Assembly (NCBI GenBank): GCA_025093555.1
Contig: JAIWNF010000001.1
Span: forward strand, 868,001 to 932,000
From: Circinella umbellata
Taxonomy: Eukaryota; Mucoromycota; Mucoromycetes; Mucorales; Lichtheimiaceae
Direction of reading: 5' to 3'
DNA: 64,000 nt
Positions 33,675 to 46,245 of this stretch are shown here, in pieces. A program made the translations under genes and the position numbers. The stretch's first letter is position 1, and each line of letters opens with the position of its first letter. Below the pieces are notes generated by a model. It worked only from the letters and a program-made list of their open reading frames with translations, had not been told where the DNA came from and ran no database searches.

Positions 33675-35551
33675 TTAAGCATTCATTTCAGCTTGTTCTT
33701 GTTCTTGAGTGGGTCTTTGTTTCAACACTAAGTCAGATCCAGTCATACGGCGGTAAATATTCTTCACATCATCACAAACAGTTTCAAAATGTGAAGTAGC
33801 ATCATATGAGCGAGAAATAAATATTTGATCATCTGTGCCATCAGCTTCAGGTTCCTTCAGATCAGAAATGGAGATGAATCTAATTTACAAAAAAAAAAAA
33901 AACGATTATATAAGCAAACCTGACTGATAAAATGTTATTTCAAAGTAACCTATCTAATAACAAGAATACATACTTGTCGTGAATAGGGCCCATAACGTCG
34001 AGACCAGCTTGAATTTCTTTTTCAGGTTCATCAGTTTCGACAATGGTCGAAGCAATAGCAAGGTACATATCCTTGGGACAAACATTATGATTGCTGGAAA
34101 CACAAGCAACATATACATCATGCTTACGACCCACTTGGTTTTGTGGAATGACAATTTGTACCGAATCAGCATCACCAGTTTCAGGGATAGGATGCTTCAG
34201 GAGACAGATAGCACGAACTACCTTTCCTGTTGTCTTGACTTTGGTAGGGGCATAAGAAGGATCACAGATAATTTGCTTTGCAGTAGCCTTTTGTTCGCCC
34301 GACCGAACACCAACAGCTACACCATTTTCATATAAAATCTCATCAACAGCATGGTCCAACATGTAAGTACCACCATAAATTGCACTCAGTCTATATGTGG
34401 CAGGGGAGAGAAAAATCAGTAAGAAAAAAAAGAACAAATAGATATTAGCACGAGCTCCCTTCATAAAACACGTGTAATGTAAAATGACGCTCTAAACTAA
34501 AATATACATGACATACCGTGCAAAGGATTGTGGAAGTTCTCCCAAACCATGAAGAGGGTAGATATAAGGACTCTTGCCATAACGGGCAATGGATGCAACA
34601 TACAAGATGATCTTGTCAACAGTTTCACGAGCAGATTTTTGAAGATATCCATCATCTAAGTGAAGAGCCATGGCATGACCAATGAAGTCTTGGGTTCCAG
34701 GTTCCAGACCAAACTTTTCGTATAGTTCAACCATATTGTTTTTGTCAAGATCAATACCTTAAAGTTTTCGGAAGAGAAAAAAAAAGATGTATTCTTTTAG
34801 TATTTGCTTCTAATTCAAAGTATGACCCATAATCAAGACTACTATTATCCTAATCCTTGATCCCTTTTCCCCCCCAATAATTTACCATCATGAGTAGATT
34901 CATCTTCATCGTTCCAATTTTGGATAAACTCAAGAAACTTTTGCAATCGACGCTTCTCAACCATACCCATCAATGGGGAAGCAACAGCCTCAGTCTCAGT
35001 TGCAGGGACCTTGGAAATTTTTCCATCACGATACACAAAAGAGCCAGCAATTTGCTTGAATTCGAGGTATCGAGTGACATCAGTATGTGTCAAGAAACGA
35101 ACAATTTCACCGTTGGCCATCATGAACTTTGGAATCAAATCAATGTTATAATCTCTTTCACGGCCCAAATCGGAGGGAGCTGTAACATCTGGTCGATACT
35201 TGTGGAAGAGCTAAAAAAATATGCCATAAATTACATCATATTTTTTTTTAGTTTCTGAGAATAAAAGTAACCACCAGTTTCTTGTATGCTATATTTATAA
35301 TGTTACCTGACTTAAGTTAAGAGAAGCAGATTCTCCACCATAATAATCGTTACGATCAATATGCAAAACCTTTTTGCCCTCAACAGAGAAAATACCCGAG
35401 AGAATGCATTCAGTCAAACCAGTACCGAGAACAATGATGTCGTATTGCTCATCCTAAAGAAGATTAAACGCGTCCAATGTTAGTTATTAACCGATGGGGC
35501 TTCAATCTACTATAGTAAAAAGGGAATGATCAGTTTTTGTTTTCTTACCAT
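33675..35551 (-). CDS. GDI1: Rab GDP-dissociation inhibitor
   Basis: Extracts prenylated GDP-bound Rab GTPases from membranes and recycles them. Exons 35551-35549, 35453-35307, 35210-34886, 34757-34517, 34390-33974, 33879-33675; 445 residues, the normal family length. Signatures: [20 protein letters not shown] with [16 protein letters not shown] (dinucleotide-like fold and Rab-binding platform), [57 protein letters not shown] and the C-terminal [14 protein letters not shown]. The first coding exon is only the ATG, with the intron following directly (ATG-GTAAG), and DEQYDII begins the next exon. A start inside exon 2 would lose the beginning of the nucleotide-like fold, so I keep the split start. 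Confidence 0.95.
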
Positions 35552-37601
35552 GTTGTCTTGAATAATAAATAATTAAATAAAGAAAAAAAAAGCGAAGAAG
35601 TGAAAAGAAAAAAAAAGAGAGAAGTAGAGGAACCGGTTTTTTGCTTTAACTTATAATAAATCGCATAGGTTGTCATAATTGAAAACGTGATACAAAATGC
35701 ACGTTGTTTTAGCTCCGGTCACTCCCAAATGTTCACCAAAAAAGAGAAACATAAACGTGTTTTTTTATTATTCTGAAGGGGAAACCTTTTATATTACTAT
35801 ACAAGCAGTAATCCTGTACTATTGATTATATTTTTGTTTTATATAATAGATAATGCTCGTAATTGTAATAATGGAATAGTAGTAACAATATGATGACACA
35901 ATCTAAATGGGAGAAGTGTCACATATGTGATAGAGTTAGTGTGCTGGTACTCGGTACCCCGGATCAAAGTGACCATGAGCACAGGCAATGAGAGAATTGT
36001 CATGCGTATCAACTACATGTGTATGTTATGTTTATGTGTGGCGTTTCAAAAGCTTCTTTGTTGTTTCCATATTATTATCTAGCAGGCAATCATTATTATT
36101 ATAATGCCTTAATCGAATACTTTATTAATATTATTAATATTATATGCTACTAATTTTCTTTATTCAAACCATTTGAAAAAAGGTTTGACAAGCAATGTAG
36201 ATTAATAGCGCCGTTTACTCCTCAGATATTCCTATTTTACACACCTCAACCCCTTTTGTACAGGCTTGTTTGTAAGACAAACTCAGCTGGGATTTTTTGA
36301 ACGCATGAGGGGGCAAGAGGAAATATATCTAGCATTTAACTGTTTACTTTGAATTTACTGTTATTTTATGATATGAAAAGAACTGGTGAACCTGACGTCG
36401 ATTAATTTGTCACAGCAGCACATGCTACCATGCCTTATTATTGTCGTTATGTAAATTGTAAGTGATTATTTCGATGACACCAGTAGATAATTATAGTGAC
36501 GGTTATTATATATATAATGAGAACCCAAATTTCTCTGATAAACTAAACAAATATATGGATCGCCTATTTTTATACACTTATACATCATACATGCAAAAGA
36601 AATGCCCGAGAAAAGTTTATTATAGTTATAAATGTTGGTATTATTACAAGTTTAGAATATTAATATGTATTGTTTGCTTTTTTGTTTGTTTGTTTATTTT
36701 TTTATTATATTTTTCTACGTATCTCAAATATAACATAAATCGTAATGTTTTGCTACTTACTCCTGCTCAATACTAGTATTTGGTAACCTGCGTAACGTTT
36801 TCTTTCAATTGTGGCCTATTTAAGAGCTCCGTTTAAACCGCACCGTGCACCGACGCATGAACCTGTTCATCCCGCCAATATCCGTTTTAGGTTCTTACAC
36901 ATACCCATATTCTATAGTAAATACTCAGGAAGGCATTAAAATTAATGTAAATATGTTACATCAATAATAATAAGAGTGGGTATGAAAAGTATGGTTGATG
37001 ACGAACTATTATTAAAGATGCTAAAATTAGCTCTTGTTGGTATTCTTTTGGTAGAGTAAGCATTATTATCTTTATGCAGCGAACAGACAAATTATTTCAG
37101 GTTTTTTTTTTTGTTCATCTAGGACATTCTATTGAGTATACATACATTTACAAAATAAGATAAAAAAAAACTATATAAATTATTTGGTGTTGTAAAATTA
37201 TCAATGATGGAAGTGATAATAGCTTTTTACGTACCAGCATCATCACATAAATGATTGTCACTAGTGATTTTCAACTCAATCTATGAGAGTTATCTAGTAT
37301 ACATATATATATATTTATATAATTAACGATTCAAAACTTAGCTTTGGAATGTCAAAGTGTATATATTATATCATGCTTATTCATAAACTGTAAACTCAAC
37401 AAGAAGATGATAGATAGAAAACAAGAATAAATAAAGTAATAAGAATCTGTGCTAACAGCTTGCAGATCACAAGTACCCATAAAAGGAAGTCATATGGTTT
37501 TGTTTTTTCTCACATTTACCCTTTGTTGGTCTTTGCTTTTTTTCCCTTTTCTTGTTCTTCTTCTCTTCTTTCCAATAAGAGTAATACTCACAAAGTATCC
37601 A
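35552..37601. other. Intergenic interval, no gene supported
   Basis: Two kilobases between the divergent GDI and bHLH genes. AT-rich; the frame at 36462-36776 is low-complexity (Tyr/Phe/Ile-rich) with no motif. Promoters of both flanking genes must lie here. A T/C-rich tract at 37500-37575 precedes the bHLH start. Confidence 0.5.
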
Positions 37602-38879
37602 ATGTATTCACCGACTCAGCACCACTTTAATTCAGAAGCACAGCAGCAACATGAACAGGGTTTTCATCCAGCATCTATTGATATTCATAATAACGACAGT
37701 GGCGATGGACCAATGCATGGTGATGCCTCGCCCGCAACTGTAGGTGCTGTTCCTGTAAGAAGCAATACCGCAACATATAATACTTCGAGCTCCTCATATA
37801 GTTTCGGAGCAGTATCACTAGCCATGAGCCCTCCTTCAACTTCCGGTACACGAGGTATTCCATTCGGTGAAACTAATTCACACAATTGGTTCGGTACAAG
37901 TATGGATTCTGTCGGTTCGTCATTCGGACAATCACCACCGATCTTTAACGGGGGCCCAACACCCATAGGAGGACGTAATGACTTAATTGTTTCTCCTTCT
38001 ACATCAACAAGTCAATTAGATGGAATTACTACTGGAGAAGAAGACGAGACACAACAACGAAAGTAAGAAAATTCATTGTTTTTTTCTTCTCCTTATGTGA
38101 TCGCAAATTTTTAAGGGGGTTAACAATTGATCTGACGCTAAAAAATCTTTAACAGTTTGCAGGAAATCTTTGAAAAACGACGCCGACGTCGAGAGTCACA
38201 TAACGCAGTCGAGAGACGAAGACGGGATAATATTAACGAACGGATCCATGGTAAATATATAAACCATTTTGGATGAACGATTTAAGAATCAAGTAGTTAA
38301 TTAATATGTTGTAATATCTTAGAATTATGCTTGTTGTTACCGGATCACCTGTTAGAATCAGCGCCTACAAGTTCAAATGTGATGTCTGTATCTACTAGTC
38401 AGAGTGGTGGAAACATTCGAGCCATTAACAAAGGAACCATTCTTAAACTATCCGTAGATCATATAAAAGAGCTTCAACTCGAACTAGCACGATATCAAGA
38501 AAAGATCCGAGAGTTGGAAAATAAGATTGGTGGTTCTAAAATCGAAGCAGCAACGACATCCACTACAATAGGAAAGTCAGAAATGGTAGCAAGCTACAAT
38601 AATACAACAGTATCAGGGAATGATTTCATTGATAATAATCGTGTGCATCAACATCACCCACAGCAACGACAATCGCAATCCCAACCTCATCCAGCTTCAT
38701 CTTCTTCTTCATTACTTGCACATCATAGTCAGCAACAACAACAGCAACAGGACACGTTAGGACATGAAGCTATTAACCTTGTGGGTTCATCACCAAGAGA
38801 TCGGGTTAATTCCGTCCAGTTCCAACAGCAGTTTGGTAATTTACATATTACACCTGATGAGATGGCAAGGCAACACTAA
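37602..38879 (+). CDS. bHLH-zipper transcription factor (RTG3/USF-like)
   Basis: Nuclear E-box-binding regulator. Exons 37602-38062, 38156-38250, 38323-38879; 370 residues. The basic region and helix 1 read RRRRRESHNAVERRRRDNIN and then ERIHELCLLLPDHLL. The His-Glu-Arg set (H, E and R of HNAVERR) is the signature of CACGTG binders. A long loop (about 30 residues, Ser/Asn-rich) precedes helix 2 (NKGTILKLSVDHIKELQLEL), which runs into a short heptad zipper (ARYQEKIRELENKIGG). The N-terminal 150 residues are Ser/Gly/Thr-rich, and the C-terminus is Gln/His-rich. The closest named types are yeast RTG3 and animal USF/MITF; targets cannot be told. The start is the first ATG after a pyrimidine-rich leader; the upstream open frame codes only hydrophobic low-complexity sequence. 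Confidence 0.85.
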
Positions 38880-39123
38880 AAAGCATATTACTATTCCCAT
38901 TATCAGCACTCTGTTTCTGTTCTACTATTATTTTAATTACAGTACTATATTCTTCTTCGTCTGTAAATCATTATCTTTTCATCACAATTATCAATAAACA
39001 AAAAGTCAAAGTGACCAATCATTAAATTTTTTAATGCAATTTTTTTTTCTTGTACCTCCTTTTTCTATTATTTCTTGTGCTCGGCTTTTTATAGACACGT
39101 AAACTGAACAAAAAAAAAATACT

Positions 39124-41299
39124 ATGATTTACTTGCCACAGATTTGTCCACAACCTGATTGGCACAATCTTATTCCTGAAATTAGTGACCATAGTACTAC
39201 GGATACGTCATTTTGGGTCTCTGGTTATCGCAAAGGTAAATCAAACTATTCTGAGGAAAGCGGATTCCATTTCTATCTCCAAAATGGCGAAATAAAGACT
39301 TTTTTTTTGGCCTTGTAACTGAATTTGGTATTGAGTTTAAGAATAATTGAGCCAACATTTATATTGTAGGTTATACTTCTATCCATGGGAGCGTTAAAGT
39401 GGATCGAGTTCCAGGAGCTCATAAAGTAGACATTCAAGGCCAAGACGGGATCGACGTACAATATATCAATTCGGTAATCAATTTATGACCATATTTATGG
39501 ATGCGTCGATTGTTATATTTGCATATTAATTATAGGTAGTGAAACTCAATTTTTACATAGAGAACCTTGAAGGTTTCCTGTACACAAATTGGTGCTAAAG
39601 ATATTACAATTTATGCACCTCGAAAAGAATGGAAAGCATCACTCAGTAAACCTGTGAGTAGTGACAGCATAAAAAAATATGAAAGCTTGAATATCTGATT
39701 ATCAAAGGCCTTTTTTTTATTTACACATATAGATTCTTGCAATTGATGTATCATCTGATAATCGATTATATGCTTACACTCAAGAACAACATGTTCTTGT
39801 TGCATCAGTGCAACAAGAAGGTGAAACTCAGGTACTGTGATATAGATTGCTTTATCCTGGCTATCGAATCCTAAAAATAATTCTGACATATAATGTAGAT
39901 GGTAATGAAAGGTCACCTTTCAGACGTGACCACAATTCGATTTTTCCCAAGTAATCAAGGTATATATGGAAATATTTGATGGATATTACCAGAAAAGAAC
40001 GACTAATATTAATATATGTCTTTTTCTTTTTTGAGTTCTTTTGAGCGGTGGATCAGATTTCCAAGCGAAAATATGGTCAGTTCAAGATGGAAGTAATCCA
40101 GTGACACTTACTGGTCATACTGCTGGTAATTTCGTCTAGCTTATTTCTACTTTGACTTATTTTTCGAAAGAGATGTATGTCAGTGTGATTAATTTAGCAT
40201 ACATACGTATATAGGGGTTACCGATTTGGCTATTGTATCAGTAGGAAGAAATGTATTGAGTATGTATTAAAGTGTTGCTATACAAGAGTGTTTGAATTGT
40301 ATTACAGAGAACCTGGATGCATTAACACTTTATATGTTTCATTGTTATTTAGCGTCCTCAAGAGATGGTACTATTCGATTATGGCACTGTGGTAACTATC
40401 ATCTTCCACTATTATGGATTTCTTCATAAGCATTATATTTGCTAATCAGCATTCTGCAGGAAGCGGCACAACTATTAGTGTGCTTGGAAACTATCAAGTA
40501 CCCGTGACAAAGATGATACTGATAACGTTACCAAGCAGTTATAAACCTGAAGATCCAACTCAGCTTGGTAAGAGTTTTGTGAATTATTGTGCTACATAGT
40601 ATCCAAGTAACCATAATGATATTCAAAGAAACACGTCTTTTCCCCTTCTTGAAATGATTAGATGAACGTGAAGTCGAAACAAATGATAAAATGATCCTTG
40701 TCGGTTTGAATGATGGAACTGTCAGAGGTATTCATCTTGGAACAAAAGAAGAGGTATATATAAATTTTCCGTAGGCCTTTGGTACTATTAAAGAATTTTG
40801 TATACTGACGACGAATTATATGCTCAGATTTTTTCTGTCGAAACAAATGTGACCAAAGTGTCAGCTCTACAATATGACCCAGATACTGGTATTATACTAG
40901 TTGGCGGTGAGAATGGTGTAGTACAAGTGTATCAACTGTCCGATTTGAAGAAACCAAGTCTTGAATGGCAACGGTCAGATCACGCAGTAACTGGACTTGT
41001 GATCCAACGAACAGACAATGGTGAACTAATTCCATATGTGTCTACCGGTATGTTTATCAAAAACTTATATCTTCTATAACAACAAATAATAATATTATGA
41101 AATACATTATATAGCGGATGGAAACCTATATTCTACCAGCAGTATTGTGCATGCAATTCAGGAACAGAGCAAGCTCACATTATCAGCTGAGTATTCTGGA
41201 AATGAACTGGAATCAATCAGTGGTATAACATTGATGAAAACTACAAACAAACAGCAACTATTAGGCTGTAATCGCGAAGGATATATCAAAATTTATTAA
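39124..41299 (+). CDS. PAAF1: PAAF1 (Rpn14-type) proteasome-assembly WD40 protein
   Basis: WD40 chaperone that binds proteasomal ATPases during 19S base assembly. Twelve small exons: 39124-39235, 39370-39473, 39561-39653, 39733-39831, 39899-39959, 40036-40125, 40215-40259, 40353-40391, 40460-40567, 40662-40753, 40828-41047, 41116-41299 with the last acceptor at 41113-41114 (exon start 41115); 415 residues. Blade landmarks in PAAF1 order: LAIDVSSDNRLYAY, GHLSDVTTIRFFPSNQ, VLLSGGSDFQAKIWSVQDG, VTDLAIVSVGRNVL, TSSRDGTIRLWHCG, DEREVETNDKMILVG and the last-blade LLGCNREGYIKIY. PAAF1 has the same GRNV.S.SRDGT.RLWDCG and SEREV.T..KMLL segments. It converges with UTP16, whose stop is about 120 bp away. 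Confidence 0.92.
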
Positions 41300-41328
41300 G
41301 TAGAAGATGGTGATGACAGTAATGTAAT

Positions 41329-41334
41329 AATAAA
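41329..41334 (+). terminator. Poly(A) signal AATAAA after PAAF1
   Basis: AATAAA 30 nt after the PAAF1 stop codon. It lies between the two convergent stop codons, so the transcripts probably overlap at their 3' ends. Confidence 0.35.
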
Positions 41335-41417
41335 AAAAATGGGATGCACTTTGTTTTTTCTTGTTCTTGTTATTGGTTTGTTTTATATATGCAAAAAAAG
41401 GAAAGAAGAATATATAT

Positions 41418-42273
41418 TTATCCGCGTCGAAACTGTGATGCAGCTTTTCCAACTATCCCTTCGCTCCGTTGTAACAAAGCAGATTTTCTTGGTAAATCTT
41501 TTTTGTACAAACTATGTTTATCCTTGAAGCTTTTAAGTTCTTGATCCACTGCTGGCGCCCGAGGACGCTTGCTGAGAACTTTGACTGTATATTCGCCTAC
41601 TTGTCGTACGCCCATCTGTGTTTTTCGCTTCTTCTTACGTTGATCTTTTTCTGATTGCTCTGTGTCATTGTCTACTTCTGCTAATAATCGTTCAAAATCC
41701 TCTGCTTTCAAATGACTCTTTTTCGTCTTTTCTTCCTCTGCTGCTTGCACCAAAAGTTCTTCTGGTAAAAAATCGGCATTATCTTGTTCCGTTAATTCTG
41801 TCGTTTCATTATCCTCCTCCTCTTCTTCTTCTTCGTCTCCTTCCTTAACATCTTGGTGTTTTCGCTTTTGTTCTCGTTTGCTGCCTTGTTTTTGTTCTTT
41901 TAATCGTTGCTCACGTTGTCGCCTTTTATCCTTTTCTTCTGCAGCTGCACTATTTTATATTTTTTTTTAAGAAAAGAAAAACAATTGATCAGATCTAATC
42001 GAGAATTTCTCTCTCTCTCTCCCTCTCTCTCTCTTTTTTTTTTCATGTATCAGTATTGGAATTTTACCGTGCTAATAATTCTTTTTGAGTCTTTTGAGCT
42101 TGTAAAATGAAATCTTTGGCTGATGTTGCCGAGATAGCCTCTGGAGCTTCATCGTCCGAATCACTTTCTGATTCGTTAACAAGTTTCTGGATCGGCTCCC
42201 CTTCTTTAGCAGTGTCTGCTGATACGGTAGATCCAACGACTTCGCCTTCTTCGTCAAAAAGGATTTTCGGCAT
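41418..42273 (-). CDS. UTP16: U3 snoRNA-associated protein UTP16 (Bud21)
   Basis: Small-subunit processome component for 18S rRNA maturation in the nucleolus. Exons 42273-42068 and 41949-41418; 245 residues. The N-terminus is acidic (ESESDSDDEAPEA). A long charged helix follows (KDKRRQREQRLKEQKQGSKR), then a Glu run. The family part is ADFLPEELLVQAAEEE and a basic C-terminus with YTVKVLSKRPRAPAVDQEL and RKSALLQRSEGIVGKAASQF ending FRRG. The LPEELL segment and the C-terminal KV.LL..... pattern match yeast Bud21. The single intron holds a CT repeat (42008-42034). Confidence 0.8.
42008..42034. repeat. CT microsatellite in UTP16 intron
   Basis: Near-perfect CT dinucleotide run followed by a T tract on the plus strand. 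It lies between the two UTP16 exons. Confidence 0.85.
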
Positions 42274-45200
42274 GATGTAGGAGGAAATATAATAAATAGA
42301 TCGTTTTGTATATATGCAAAAACAAACAGTTAAAACAAAAAAACCAATATTTTTTTTTCTGAGATGAATTTTCGGATGTGTGACCTTTTATTGAATTTAG
42401 TATTTAAAAATGCATAATAATTGATTTCTATGCTCATATAGGAAACAGCATAGACGAATTTCCGGTAATCAGTTAATAAAGCGTCTATGTAGCTGGATAT
42501 TCTCTGTTATTCCAGTTAACTAAGAGTGCCAGGATTCGCTTCAGAACCCAATTTATAATTTTCAAAGATGAGATTTGCTACGGACACCCCCTTTTAACAA
42601 TATGATATAATTACGTCGTACCCAGCCATTTATACACTATGTATACAGTTATTATCGTTATATAACTTAATTTTTTTTATGAAACTTATATTACCAGTTC
42701 AACTTGTTATGAATAACGTTCATAATTTCTTATCTTTTCTCACTATATTATCGTTATGTACGCAAGTGGGAGCTGTAGTCCACATGAGGACAAGACAAAC
42801 AACGGATAATGTATTCTTTTAATGATATATATGGGTGGCCAAATAAGCGCTATTGATGTTGGTAACGCTGTTGCTATAGTTTGCATGGTCTAAGAACTTG
42901 TTTGACAACTTTTTATTTGCGGGATGTCCGTAGCAATTCCCTTCAAAGATATCATATGTAAACAACAATATAACGTAAAAATATCGTTTCCCGTTATTTA
43001 CCTATACATTATCTATACAACCATTACTACATAATACGTTCGTACGCCTTAAAAATTCATATAAAACTATTATCAGCCGATAAATACATCTGCACTAACC
43101 GACCCATCTACGATTAGTGTTACGTACCTAATATTAATGATACGTCATTCTCGTTATAGGAAATACGTACTGTGTATTATATTCAACGAAATGTAGATAA
43201 CGATTGTTCAATCTGTGTACTTACATGAAGTGTCAAATACTTCCAAAAAACGATATAAATTGCGATCAAAAATATATATTCAGTATGAACGCCTGCAAGT
43301 ATTTAGAGCAACGAAGTATTTAAAGTATTTTTTTATACTTTTACGTACTACAGTACCATACATGCTGACTTCTACATTTTTAATAATGATACGTACTGTT
43401 GTGGTAGATTTCATTTTATAAATGATATGTTCGCATATACGTATGCTTGTTATCCAAGTTCCTACCATTGACAGCAAGTTGTGTATGTGACACTGTGTAT
43501 AAAATTACATAATAATAATAACAATGCAGGGGGTCCCCGTTAATTTCATATCCATTTATTTTTAAACGCCTCATTAACTTCACCAAAAATCAAAGGAATA
43601 GTAAAATAACAGAGAAAACTTTCACATCCCCGTTTCTTCTCTTTTATAGCAGCTAGTGTCATTGAATTATTAACAGATATAATGAAAACAAATTATGTGA
43701 TAAATATACGGGTTATAATTATATTATTGCACGGGATGGGGTGGTTTTCTGTTAAACTCTGCTTAATGTTTCATAAAAGTCTATACAATATTTAGTTGCT
43801 TCTTATCTTTCTTAGCTTAAACCACTTTTGGATATCGTACTTATATTAGGTGTCTCAAACGAATTGAACTCTTTTTTATTCCGTATTGCCAGTGAACAAT
43901 TTGTTATGGCTTACTGGTCAAGTCTTTTCTTCTCATCCAGCATACCATACATCTCGGCCGTCAAGCTAATGTGTGTCATTTTGATATATGCATATATAGA
44001 GCAAAATATATAGCGATTGGAGATAAAAAGAAAGTAAATATGTTTGCAGTTCTTGGAACTGGATGTAGCCTTTTTTTTAAAAAAAAAATGTTAAGGATGT
44101 GCTCAAATAAAAAAAAAATTGAGTGTTTCCAAAAAGCACAGAGAACAAGCACAAGCACATACTCATGGTGCATTCTATCTCAAATAGCCAAAAAGTTTTT
44201 TGTTGTTTCAATTTTTCGGAGTTTAACCCCCGCTTTATTATCTGATAGTAGAGAAAATATATCTAATCGTATATGCTAATTTTTCTATGCTATATCATGC
44301 TCCTTTGATAGAAACACATGTACCTTCTATATAATCAGCTTTGTGCCAATACATAGTCTCTCTATATACTCTGATACCTATAACAACATGCATTTTTAAT
44401 AATAATGAATCTCTGTTGAAGTACCCTTGCCAGGGGATACTCTATTAAGATTCATGTTTAAATTCTTCTCTAAAGATTTGTATACCCAAATAGTCACAAT
44501 TCATTTTAGCATATCCCTAGTATCAGCCAGTTCAATTGCATTCACAGTGAATTTTATGATACATTATAATTAAATGACAATTATCTTCGATTCCTTCTTA
44601 TAATGCATTTTTTCTTCTCTGAAATCATGCTAAGAACTAAGTGCATGTTTTAAATCACAATGAACATAATCATTGGTTGGATCTATTTTAATACAATCTG
44701 TTATCCATTTCTTTTTCTTTTATGGTACAATGTATTTTCAAAGTATATGTTATAATCTTTTAAAATGTGCTTAATACCTATAACCTATTTCATCTTTGAC
44801 TTTTTCAAAGTAACATAGATCTTCTGCACCCATCCTTTATTATTCTGATTAACTCATCTGCATAAGGTGCATACTGACTTAAACCGTCATTTTTCGAAAA
44901 TTGAGATATTTTAAACGCCCGATGGGTAATAATATTGCTACCAATGAGACATCAAAATTCTGCATGCCATTGATAAGCTTGTGAAATACTATGGCGATTT
45001 ATTATATATTTTATTAAAAAAAAGAATGAGAAGAGATGATAGTGTATGTATATACACTGCTGAAAAGTATGCAGTGATTTCCCTAATCTTTTCTCCTTTT
45101 CTATTGCTTGATTTCATAGTACCATTTGTTATTCCTGCTATTTCCCCAGTATTTTCTACCAGAACCTGGTTCTATATATTTTTTATTAAAAATGGTGGAT

Positions 45201-46245
45201 GGGGTTATATTTTACTTAATTGCTATTCAACATGAGTCTGGAAATTATTTGAGTCTTTTTTAGTATACGTGGATAATAGTATCTAAATCTAAGTATTATT
45301 TGTAAACAACTATTTTTTGAGTTTTATTGTTGTTCTTATATTTATTTATTTTTATTGAGTGAAAAAATATAAAACCGTAAAAGTTAAGAGCAAGAACCTT
45401 GTGTCATCATAAACCATTCACTTTCATAGACTAAACACTGCTTATCCCTTTCTCGAAATATTAGCATTACTTAGTAAAATATCATATTTTGACAAAAATT
45501 TGAAGCGACAAATCTCAATGGAAAACAATTTTCTCTAAAAACTATTCCGTAACACCTCTTCAGAATACCTAAGTTAGCATATATTGCGTCTCAAAAGTTC
45601 ATAGCTTCATTCCTAATAATTTTTTGTCAGTTCTTATTCCACCCTATATTTCGACGGTTTAAGTCAGGATGTACCTTATATGGGATATTTTGTCGTATCT
45701 GACCGTTTGTCACGATCATCCATTTCGTCTGGAAGAATGCCTCACAATAGTACTTTGCTTGCTAATATATTGCAGAAGTTTCATATACATACTTACGTAT
45801 AAAAATGAGTGTACGTAATGATAATGTTGTTGTCAACATTGTTATCATATCAAGTGATGTAATTGATACTTCATTTTTTCAGACCTCGGTTCCTCTACTA
45901 GGTATAACTTAAACCTTAGCGACCATTCTTTCCTTTTTCAAATATAGAAAATGGACGAAGGATTAATATATGTGTGTGTTACTTGTCAGTGCTATTTCTG
46001 TTCTTTTACTTCGTGCATCCCACAGTCTATGGAAGTTTGGAATTCAGAGACAGTTTCAATTTTTTTATCAGGAAATATTTTATGGGAGGTGGATCAGCCA
46101 TTATACTTGGGTTATGTCGCATAAACTAGCTGACGTGATAATTATCAGACTAACCAATTATAACAATTATTGAATATACCAACACTGCACCCCTCATATC
46201 TCCGCAACCCAATGCTGTTTTTCAGCACTTATAAGCACGGTTGCG
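42274..46245. other. Gene-poor interval with inverted-repeat pair and decayed frames
   Basis: Four kilobases without an intact gene. The two ends must contain the promoters of UTP16 and the CUE2-like gene. Between them are minus-strand protein-like pieces broken by stops (43979-43815 and 44833-44632) and a pair of 27-nt inverted repeats (44862-44888 and 45653-45679). I read this as the graveyard of one or more DNA transposons, but no family can be named. Confidence 0.5.
44862..45679. mobile_element. Candidate 818-bp element bounded by 27-nt terminal inverted repeats
   Basis: The sequence at 44862-44888 (starting ATAAGGTGCAT and ending TTAAACCGTC) is the reverse complement of 45653-45679 (GACGGTTTAAGTC through ACCTTAT) with 2 mismatches in 27. 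Such a match at this spacing is unlikely by chance. The interior has no open transposase, so it would be a MITE or an internally decayed element. No target-site duplication is visible next to the repeats, which weakens the call or means the true ends lie slightly outside. Confidence 0.5.

Noticed and set aside
36462..36776. Plus-strand frame of 104 codons
   Set aside because: Composition is mostly Tyr, Phe, Ile, Lys and Asn as expected from AT-rich DNA; no domain and no splice partners.
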